Shown: positions 1 to 6,622 of the stretch, in pieces
Numbering within the stretch: the stretch's first letter is position 1
Layout: each line of letters starts with the position of its first letter
Source of the DNA: Bacteroidota bacterium
GTDB lineage: Bacteria > Bacteroidota > Bacteroidia > Chitinophagales > Saprospiraceae
Direction: 5' to 3'
Assembly: GCA_029781095.1 (NCBI GenBank)
Contig: JAKOXM010000545.1
Coordinates: forward strand, 1 to 55,909
DNA length: 55,909 nucleotides
Notes under the pieces: generated by a model
Seen by the model: only the letters and a program-made list of their open reading frames with translations
Databases searched by the model: none
Told to the model about the DNA's origin: nothing
Translations under genes and position numbers: made by a program

Positions 1-1098
1 CAGAAATTCCCAGAAATAATGGTCGGTATGGTATTGTTCGAGCGAATACATACCCTGGGCTGCGGCTACAAGGGGTACATTATCAACGATAGCCGACAGG
101 AATCCGATGAGGATGCAGATAACAGTGATGTTTCCTACCGTTCGTTCGAGCCAGGCAGCCATCCCGCTGAGCAGGCCGGTGCTTTGCAGGGCCGCCACCG
201 CGACCAGAATACCGAGAAAAAACAGGACGCTCGGCGAGTCGACTTTTCGCAGTGCATGCACCACCGACCTGGTGCCTTTCTCCACTTCATCTTTCCCGCT
301 GTGCATCAGTTCGGTTACGATCCACATGATACCCAGGCCGAACAACATACCCATAAAAGGCGGCAGGTGCGTCAGGGTTTTGAATACGGGCACAAATATC
401 AGGATGCCGAAGCCGAGGACAAGCACGGTACGGCGCTCGCCTGGCGTGGTATCAGTGTTATCTGCCGCGAGGCGGGCGGGCGGATCTATTTTGCCTTTCA
501 TTTTCGGCGACAGGATCAGGAGGGGCACGAGAAGGCAAACCAGACTCGGCAAAAACAGCATTTTTATGATGTTCAACACCGTTATTTGCCCGCCGATCCA
601 CAACATGGTTGTCGTAACGTCGCCCATCGGCGACCAGGCGCCGCCCGCGTTGGCAGCCAAAACGGTCATTCCGGCGAACAGGAGCCGGTCTTCCCGGCGT
701 CCTGCCAGCTTGCGCAGGAGGCTGACGATAACGATGGTTGTAGTCAGATTGTCAAGTATAGCCGACATAAAAAAAGCGATGCCGCTGATCATCCACAACA
801 AGCGTTTTTTGTCCTGGGTGCGCACGTATTCGGTCACGATCTCGAACCCGTCGTGCGCGTCGATCAGTTCAACGATTACCATGGCGCCGAGCAGGAAAAA
901 CAGGATTTCCGATATCTCGCCCATGTGTTCGGTGAGGCGATGCGACACGGAAGTCGGGTCATCCTGGGCAAGGGCATATACCGTCCAGCAGACCACGCCC
1001 GTCACCAGTGCAATGGCTGCCTTGTCTATTTTCAGCGGATGTTCGAGTGTGATGGCGATATACCCCAGAATGAATGCTATGACTATTAATATTTCCAT
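1..1098 (-). CDS. nhaD: NhaD-type Na+/H+ antiporter (3' end outside window)
   Basis: This gene is absent from the ORF track because it runs off the left edge; I read it by reverse-translating the minus strand from an ATG at 1098, giving 366 open codons. The protein is very hydrophobic, beginning MEILIVIAFILGYIAIT. It contains the ion-transporter signatures SAILDNLTTTIVIVS and, near the visible end, SAIVDNVPLVAAA, both typical of NhaD. Family members exchange cytoplasmic Na+ or Li+ for protons at the inner membrane and are usually slightly over 400 residues, so perhaps 40-100 residues are missing. It is the last visible gene of a minus-strand run after recQ and a CPA antiporter. The two large plus-strand ORFs here (19..1089, 107..1111) are shadows. 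The family call is firm; exact ion selectivity is inferred. Confidence 0.9.
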   Translation of the reverse strand, partial: MEILIVIAFILGYIAITLEHPLKIDKAAIALVTGVVCWTVYALAQDDPTSVSHRLTEHMGEISEILFFLLGAMVIVELIDAHDGFEIVTEYVRTQDKKRLLWMISGIAFFMSAILDNLTTTIVIVSLLRKLAGRREDRLLFAGMTVLAANAGGAWSPMGDVTTTMLWIGGQITVLNIIKMLFLPSLVCLLVPLLILSPKMKGKIDPPARLAADNTDTTPGERRTVLVLGFGILIFVPVFKTLTHLPPFMGMLFGLGIMWIVTELMHSGKDEVEKGTRSVVHALRKVDSPSVLFFLGILVAVAALQSTGLLSGMAAWLERTVGNITVICILIGFLSAIVDNVPLVAAAQGMYSLEQYHTDHYFWEFL

Positions 1099-1176
1099 AA
1101 TGCAACAGTAAGCCCGCATGATGCACAGGTGCGGGATGAAGTAGGTTAAAACAATTTTTAGACTTGTAAAACGCGG

Positions 1177-2397
1177 CTATTCGCTGCTTTTTTCCACTAT
1201 TTTGTCAATTTCGACCGGCTTGTCGTGGAAGAACAATGCGCCGAACATCATGATGATTCCGGTGGCCAGGATCACAAAAAACAAGACACCCTCATCGAAG
1301 GTTTCGATCCGCACCCATTGCGGTATTTTGTAGAACAGGAGAACGGTGATCAGGCCCCTGGGAATGTAGAAGAGTTCGGGTAAAAGAGTGTATTTGTGCA
1401 AAATGCGAAGATAAATATAACGCAGCACTATCAGGGCCACCACGATAGCGGAGCCCAGTTTCAGTACTTCCAGGTCAAATAATGCTTCGATTTTGATAGA
1501 ATAACCGAAAATAATAAAAAAGAAGGTCCGTATAAGGAACGACGATTCGGCGGTGATCGATTTCAAAAAAGCCGCTACGTCGTTGACGTTTTCGTCGGAA
1601 AAGTAGTTTTTCAGCGGTTTCCAGCGGATCAATTCCCAGTTGTTCACCACCAGACCGAACATGAGAATGGTGATGAGAGATGGCAGGTTCATCATTTTTC
1701 CACCCACGTAGATGACGATCAGAACGGCAAAAACGAGGAAAAACTTGACGTTGACCCTGTTCTTGATCAGCAACATCATCAAAGCGAAACTGACGACAAC
1801 AGACAACACGATGGCTACCGGAATGCTGCCGAGAAACAATGAAACAGAGCGTCCGGTGATGATCTCCCCTGTCGTCAGAAAATTAAATGCCATGATGCCC
1901 AGCACGTCCGAAAATGAGGCTTCGTAGATCAGAAATTCCCGTTTTTCGTCGCTCAGGTGATTTACACTGGGCAAAACGATCGCGCTGCTGACGATACTCA
2001 GCACGATTGCATACACCACGTCATTCGCAAACGATGAATCGGGTATCCACCATTTCAAAATGCCCGCCACGCTGAAGGTTGACAATACGAGTATGATGAA
2101 AGCCGAGGCAAACGAATTCCGGATCAGCGGCAGTTTCTTTCGCGTTACATCCAGATCGAGGCCAGCCTCCAGCACGATCATGATCAGACCGATGGTGCCA
2201 AGTATCTCCACGAACGCCGGCGGTATCTGAAATGAAGGCAGCGTCAGACCTGCCACGTAACGCAGCAGCATGCCCGTGCCCAGCAACAACAACACCGAAG
2301 GGATACGTGTCACGCGGTTGATTACCGAAAACAGGTATGAGAGAATGACCAGCCCGCAAAAAAAGAACAGGACCGTGTAAGAGGAGAGGTTTTCCAT
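1177..2397 (-). CDS. CPA-family cation:proton antiporter
   Basis: An integral membrane protein of 406 residues with about 11-12 hydrophobic segments and no long soluble C-terminal regulatory region. The segment GTIGLIMIVLEAGLDLD (about residues 67-83) resembles the CPA exchanger core, and IYEASFSDVLGIMAF (about 157-171) aligns with the ion-binding helix. Canonical CPA1 members carry Asn-Asp there and CPA2 members Asp-Asp; here it reads Ser-Asp, which is unusual. The family exchanges Na+ or K+ for H+ across the inner membrane. The start at 2397 follows the recQ stop by about 25 bases, so co-transcription with recQ and with nhaD downstream is likely. Substrate ion is not predictable from the sequence alone. 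Confidence 0.85.
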   Translation of the reverse strand: MENLSSYTVLFFFCGLVILSYLFSVINRVTRIPSVLLLLGTGMLLRYVAGLTLPSFQIPPAFVEILGTIGLIMIVLEAGLDLDVTRKKLPLIRNSFASAFIILVLSTFSVAGILKWWIPDSSFANDVVYAIVLSIVSSAIVLPSVNHLSDEKREFLIYEASFSDVLGIMAFNFLTTGEIITGRSVSLFLGSIPVAIVLSVVVSFALMMLLIKNRVNVKFFLVFAVLIVIYVGGKMMNLPSLITILMFGLVVNNWELIRWKPLKNYFSDENVNDVAAFLKSITAESSFLIRTFFFIIFGYSIKIEALFDLEVLKLGSAIVVALIVLRYIYLRILHKYTLLPELFYIPRGLITVLLFYKIPQWVRIETFDEGVLFFVILATGIIMMFGALFFHDKPVEIDKIVEKSSE

Positions 2398-2422
2398 GTG
2401 GGCGAAGATAGGGATAGGGCAA

Positions 2423-4558
2423 TTATTTATTTCTTCTTTGATCTGCTATTGCAAAGCGGATCTTGTCATAATTGAACCGTTCGTTGAAATGCTCGTAAAT
2501 GGCTTTCATCACGTACGGTTCTTCGAAAAGCGGCAACGCGCCCTGTATAATGTCGCATTCTTCGGGCGATACCCACCTGCCGATGTCAAGCGTTTCGCCT
2601 CGTTCGTACATGGTCGCGAGGTGACTCAACACGCTGAGCGTGCTCATCCCGCGCATGTCGGCGATCTCTTCAATTAAATGACCCTTTTTGTACAGGTCCC
2701 AGGTGACAAGCTGGGTGCTGCCGGTCACACGGGCGCCTTCGCCTGTTTTTTCACGAACGAAATTCCGGATCTCTTCGATAAACGCGTCACCGTAAAGTTG
2801 CAGTTTGCGTTCGCCGACGCCGCTCACCGCCATCATATCGGCGTCGGTCAATGGGCGCTTGTCGGCCATATCCACGAGTGTGGCGTCGCTGAAAATCAGG
2901 TAGGGTGGTACGCCCTGCTGCTGTGCGACGCTGCGGCGCAGCACGGTTAGGCGCTGGAACAGTTCCTCTTTGAGCACCTGTGTTTTTGATTTTTCCTGTA
3001 CGCGCGGATGACGCTCCTCGGGTTTGGCTTTGGGTTTCGGCAGCGCAAGTTTTATTTTTTTGCCTTCGTACAGCACCTCGCGTCCCTGTTCGGTCACTTT
3101 AAGGTGGCTGTGGTCGTCATAAGCGATCTCCACGAGGCCGGTATGTAGCATCTGGGAGATCAGAAAAAGCCAGTCTTCGTAGGTGTACTCCTTGCCCGCG
3201 CCGTAGGTTTTGATCTCGTTCCATTTGTTTTCAAACACCTCCCGCCGCTGGCTGCCGCGCAGAATGTCGACCAGAAGGCTCATGCCTACTTTCTCCTGCG
3301 TGCGCGTGATGGCAGAAAGGGCCTTTTGCGCCGCTACCGTGCCGTCGAACTGCTGCGGTGGATTCTGACACACGTCGCAGTTGCCACAGTTGCGGTCATA
3401 GGTTTCGCCGAAATAGTATAGCACCGTTTTCCGGCGGCACACCGGCGCTTCGGCAAACTGGTACATACGGTTCAGTTTGGCGATTTTGAGTTCCTTTTGT
3501 TCGTCGCTGGCCTCGCCTTGCTCGATCATGTCCCGGTACGACGTCACGTCGGCATAACTGAAAAACAGCAATGCCTCTGCGGGCAGTCCGTCGCGGCCGC
3601 TGCGGCCGATTTCCTGGTAGTAGCCTTCCACGTTGCGCGGAAGGTTATAGTGGATCACAAAGCGCACATTGCTTTTATCAATGCCCATACCGAAGGCAAT
3701 GGTAGCACAAACGATGGGCGTGCGGTCATTGATAAAATCCTCCTGCACCTTGCTGCGCTGGGCCGACGACAACTCCGCGTGGTAAAATGACGCCTTGAAC
3801 CCTTTTGTATTGAGTTTGTCGGCCAGGCCTTCGCAGCCTTTACGCGACAGGCAATAGATGATGCCCGACTGGTTGGGGTGCTTTTTCAGGAATTCCACGA
3901 TCTGTTCGAATCGTTTCTGACCCGGGCGTACCTGGAGACTGATGTTGGGCCGGTCGAACGAAGCGATAAACGTGGCGGGGTCACTGAGTTGCAGTTGCTC
4001 GACGATGTCTTTTCGCGTCAGTTTGTCGGCAGTGGCGGTGAGCGCGATGAGCGGCACCTCGGGATATTGCTCTTTCAGAAAGCGCAACTGTGTGTATTCG
4101 GGCCGGAAATCGTGACCCCACGACGAAATACAATGCGCTTCGTCTATTGCAAATAGATTGATTTTCAATCGTTTAAGCAAAGGCTGAAAACCCTGCGACA
4201 CCAGTTTTTCCGGGCTTACGTAAAGCAGTTTTATATATCCCGCGAGGAGCGCAGTTTCCACGTTTCGGATCTGGTCGTTGCTGATCGAACTGTTGATAAA
4301 AGCCGCGGGGATGCCGTTGGCGCTCAGGCCTTCCACCTGGTCTTTCATAAGCGCGATGAGCGGGCTGACCACCACGGCCACGCCGTCCATCGTGATCGCC
4401 GGTATCTGGAAACAGACGCTTTTGCCGCCGCCGGTCGGCATCAGCACCAGCGCGTCGCGTTTGTCGAAAACGGCCTGAATGATTTCGGCCTGCAAGGGGC
4501 GAAAGGCTTCGTAACCGAAATATTTTTTCAGGGCAGCCTGTGCAAGGGAAAGGTTCAT
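2423..4558 (-). CDS. recQ: ATP-dependent DNA helicase RecQ
   Basis: A 3'-5' superfamily 2 DNA helicase acting in recombination and replication-fork repair. Visible motifs in order: MPTGGGKSVCFQIPA (Walker A), DEAHCISSWGHDFRP (motif II and the RecQ aromatic loop), ALTATAD, and QEIGRSGRDG (motif VI). The RecQ zinc-binding cysteines lie in CRRKTVLYY...CGNCDVC, followed by a winged-helix region, an HRDC domain (VSGVGERKLQLYGD) and a C-terminal helix-turn-helix-like extension. The ORF track starts at 4618, but MNLSLAQAALKKYFGY at 4558 matches the normal RecQ N-terminus and gives 711 residues. This is longer than E. coli RecQ (about 610), as is usual in Bacteroidota. First gene of the recQ-antiporter-nhaD run. 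Confidence 0.95.
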   Translation of the reverse strand: MNLSLAQAALKKYFGYEAFRPLQAEIIQAVFDKRDALVLMPTGGGKSVCFQIPAITMDGVAVVVSPLIALMKDQVEGLSANGIPAAFINSSISNDQIRNVETALLAGYIKLLYVSPEKLVSQGFQPLLKRLKINLFAIDEAHCISSWGHDFRPEYTQLRFLKEQYPEVPLIALTATADKLTRKDIVEQLQLSDPATFIASFDRPNISLQVRPGQKRFEQIVEFLKKHPNQSGIIYCLSRKGCEGLADKLNTKGFKASFYHAELSSAQRSKVQEDFINDRTPIVCATIAFGMGIDKSNVRFVIHYNLPRNVEGYYQEIGRSGRDGLPAEALLFFSYADVTSYRDMIEQGEASDEQKELKIAKLNRMYQFAEAPVCRRKTVLYYFGETYDRNCGNCDVCQNPPQQFDGTVAAQKALSAITRTQEKVGMSLLVDILRGSQRREVFENKWNEIKTYGAGKEYTYEDWLFLISQMLHTGLVEIAYDDHSHLKVTEQGREVLYEGKKIKLALPKPKAKPEERHPRVQEKSKTQVLKEELFQRLTVLRRSVAQQQGVPPYLIFSDATLVDMADKRPLTDADMMAVSGVGERKLQLYGDAFIEEIRNFVREKTGEGARVTGSTQLVTWDLYKKGHLIEEIADMRGMSTLSVLSHLATMYERGETLDIGRWVSPEECDIIQGALPLFEEPYVMKAIYEHFNERFNYDKIRFAIADQRRNK

Positions 4559-4710
4559 ATCAGCAGGTTGTAGGTTATAAATCCCGGCAAACTTAAAACA
4601 ATTTGATTTTATATTCAAACCTGCTTTGATAATCAGGCGCCTGTACGCTTCAGATTGTTTTTTTAAAATAATCTTTAAATAATTTGTTTTACAATTAAAA
4701 CAAAACGTTT

Positions 4711-4718
4711 TATATTTG
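4711..4718 (+). promoter_or_regulatory. Candidate -7 box (TATATTTG) for the glucosaminidase-like gene
   Basis: TATATTTG fits the Bacteroidota -7 consensus TAnnTTTG and lies 82 bases upstream of the start codon at 4800. A TTG triplet lies about 24 bases further upstream, longer than the usual 19-21, so only the -7 part is well supported. The surrounding 4559-4799 spacer is AT-rich and holds no gene that I can see. Confidence 0.4.
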
Positions 4719-4799
4719 CTCCGCAGGAAAAATCAAACTGGTTACAAACATCTCTTTTTCAAACACTTTAGTGGAAAACGTTGAAAAAACGCTTCAGCT

Positions 4800-5462
4800 A
4801 TGAAATGGAAATTTATTAAAACAAATTGGTTTTCAATCGCACTCGTGCTGCTGGTACTGGGCGCCATCGTCCGGAAAAACCTGCCTTTTAACACTGCCGG
4901 CCCGGCGTCGCCCAACCGGAAGGACCCAAAGGAAGCCAGCCCGGAAAAGTATACCGCTGCCGGGGGAAAATCCGCAATGGATCTGGTACCGCAAATGTCC
5001 GGCTTGTCGTCGGACCGGCCTGCAGTGGACAAGACGGTTGCCATCGCTTTTGTGCGGCGCTTCGAAAAAGTGGCTATCAGCGAGCGCAAGAAATTCGGGA
5101 TACCCTCGTCAGTATTACTGGCCTGCGCTTACGTGAACAGCTCGGCCGGCCAGCGCAGTTTTGTGGAGCCGAGCAATAATTATTTCGCCCTGCCCTGCAC
5201 ATCCGACTGGGAAGGCGAAACGACCACGGCAGACGGCCGATGCCTGCGCAAATACGAGTCAGCCTGGGCGAGTTTCCGCGACTTCAGCATTTACCTGACG
5301 AGTCAGGAGTGGTTTGGCAGCGTCAAAAAAAGCGCCGGCAAAGACTGGCAGGCCTGGGTAACAGAAATCGCAAAACAGGATATCTCCGATGCGCCGAATT
5401 TTAAAAACGAAATGGAAAAGGCCATAGAGACATTCCGTTTGTACGACCTCGACGAGTTATAA
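4800..5462 (+). CDS. Membrane-anchored glucosaminidase-fold protein, catalytic Glu apparently lost
   Basis: A 220-residue protein with one N-terminal transmembrane segment (about residues 8-25), a low-complexity linker, and a C-terminal domain resembling the GH73/FlgJ glucosaminidase fold (about 80-215). The recognisable parts are FGIPSSVLLACAYVNSSAG, NNYFALPC and the YESAWASFRDFSIYLTS stretch, matching family features (IPAS.xLAQ, NN.FGIKC, Y.S...S..D...FL). Where active members have Glu-Ser in the catalytic segment, this sequence has Asn-Ser, so hydrolysis of peptidoglycan glycan strands is doubtful and a binding or structural role is possible. It stands alone between recQ (divergent) and a strong terminator. 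Fold assignment is moderately confident; loss of activity is inference. Confidence 0.7.
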   Translation: MKWKFIKTNWFSIALVLLVLGAIVRKNLPFNTAGPASPNRKDPKEASPEKYTAAGGKSAMDLVPQMSGLSSDRPAVDKTVAIAFVRRFEKVAISERKKFGIPSSVLLACAYVNSSAGQRSFVEPSNNYFALPCTSDWEGETTTADGRCLRKYESAWASFRDFSIYLTSQEWFGSVKKSAGKDWQAWVTEIAKQDISDAPNFKNEMEKAIETFRLYDLDEL

Positions 5463-5481
5463 GATTGTGGGACCGAAGGTT

Positions 5482-5518
5482 GCGGCCCGGCGGGTATATG
5501 CTCGTCCGGGCCGCTTTT
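5482..5518 (+). terminator. Rho-independent terminator after the glucosaminidase-like gene
   Basis: A perfect 9-bp GC-only stem (GCGGCCCGG / CCGGGCCGC) with a 15-base loop is followed directly by TTTTATTTT. It begins 20 bases after the stop codon at 5462. Confidence 0.85.
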
Positions 5519-5652
5519 ATTTTGAAGAATGACGATATTTTACATTCATTCCTGTCTCGTGAATTCAACTTTTGGCGTTGGTTATTGTCAAAGCATTCCG
5601 ACAATGAATTTGTCGACCAACAACTGATTTCACCAGCATCTTTATTCCAACT

Positions 5653-6528
5653 ATGAAAATCCGCCTTGTTTACACGTTGTTCTTCGCCAGCTTGTGCGCC
5701 ATAGCCCTCCTTGGCAACAAAAACGGTCGTGCTTCCGACGCCAAAGCCGGCAACACCGGCGCGCCCGGCGACGAAGCCCTGCCCAACGGTACGCCCATTA
5801 CCTGCAGCGGCTGCCATATCGCCAGCCCCATTACCGCTACCATGTCCGTCAGCGTAATTGACAGCTCGGGCAATGCCGTTACGCAATACGTGCCGGGAGA
5901 AAAATATACCGCGCGGGTGGTCATCACACCCACAGCCGGCGTCCCGAAAGGGTATGGATTCCAGATGATCGCGCTCAAAGACGACGGCAATACCGACCTC
6001 GACGGGTTCTCCGACCCCGGCAACCAAATGGTGAATAATTACAAAATCGCCACCATACCCAACGGCCGCACCTACGCCGAGCACGACAATATATCGACAC
6101 CCAACACCTTCAATGTAGTGTGGACGGCGCCTGCAGCCGGTACCGGCAATATTACTTTTTACGCTGCCGGCAATGCAGTCAACAAAAACGGATTGAACAG
6201 CGGCGACGGCGCTGCCGTCACAACCTTGAAATTGACGGAATCGCTCAATGCCGCAACCCAAAACCCGTATGCCGGGAAAATCGGATTACAATTGTGGCCC
6301 AACCCCGCTTCATCGGTTTTACACGCGACATTCAGGTTGCCCGGATCAGGCAACTACCACCTGGCTGCGCGTGACTTGTCCGGCAGAACCATTTGGGAAA
6401 CGGTTCAGCAATTGCCGGCCGGTGAGCAACAAATAGAAATCCCGGTGTCTGCCTGGACGCCCGGGATCTATTTTGTATCGGTTTCAGGAAATGAAGTTTC
6501 GGCGAACGTCAAGGTGGTAAAACACTGA
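5653..6528 (+). CDS. Choice-of-anchor V / Reeler-like secreted protein with T9SS C-terminal signal
   Basis: A 291-residue exported protein. Residues 1-27 form a signal peptide (MKIRLVYTLFFASLCAIALL). The mature N-terminus contains GNTGAPGD followed by a CSGCH motif, which is the hallmark of the choice-of-anchor V domain and also fits the CxxCH pattern of c-type haem attachment. A beta-rich domain with PKGYGFQMIAL and VVWTAPAAGTGNITFYAAGNAVN fills about residues 60-205. The last 80 residues (WPNPASSVLHATF...GIYFVSVSGNEVSANVKVVK) are a type A T9SS sorting domain, so the protein is exported across the outer membrane and probably anchored at the surface. The function is unknown; whether the CxxCH binds haem cannot be decided here. 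Confidence 0.85.
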   Translation: MKIRLVYTLFFASLCAIALLGNKNGRASDAKAGNTGAPGDEALPNGTPITCSGCHIASPITATMSVSVIDSSGNAVTQYVPGEKYTARVVITPTAGVPKGYGFQMIALKDDGNTDLDGFSDPGNQMVNNYKIATIPNGRTYAEHDNISTPNTFNVVWTAPAAGTGNITFYAAGNAVNKNGLNSGDGAAVTTLKLTESLNAATQNPYAGKIGLQLWPNPASSVLHATFRLPGSGNYHLAARDLSGRTIWETVQQLPAGEQQIEIPVSAWTPGIYFVSVSGNEVSANVKVVKH

Positions 6529-6550
6529 CCTTTTTAATTGCCTGAGTATT

Positions 6551-6605
6551 TAGCGCCTGTTCGAAGACCCGGCCGGCACAAAGCCTGGTTTTCGAACAGG
6601 CGCTA
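6551..6605. terminator. Long inverted repeat between convergent genes, likely bidirectional terminator
   Basis: Two 19-base arms (6551-6569 and 6587-6605) match at 18 positions and are separated by 17 bases. The arms start TAGCGCCTGTTCGAA and end TTCGAACAGGCGCTA. The structure fills most of the gap between the plus-strand gene ending at 6528 and the minus-strand gene ending at 6623. There is no long T-run, so it may instead be a copy of a dispersed palindromic repeat. Confidence 0.6.
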
Positions 6606-6622
6606 TGAAGCGTGTTTTGTGA

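Noticed and set aside
19-1111. Two long plus-strand ORFs (356 and 334 residues)
   Set aside because: Both are His/Arg/Gln-rich shadows of the minus-strand nhaD gene, whose reading frame has clear membrane helices and family motifs.
1113-1135. CCCGCA/TGCGGG hairpin between the two antiporter genes
   Set aside because: Only six base pairs with an 11-base loop and no T-run; too weak to call a terminator.
5465-5656. Small ORF of 63 residues after the glucosaminidase-like gene
   Set aside because: It begins on top of the terminator hairpin and overlaps the start of the next gene; composition is not protein-like.
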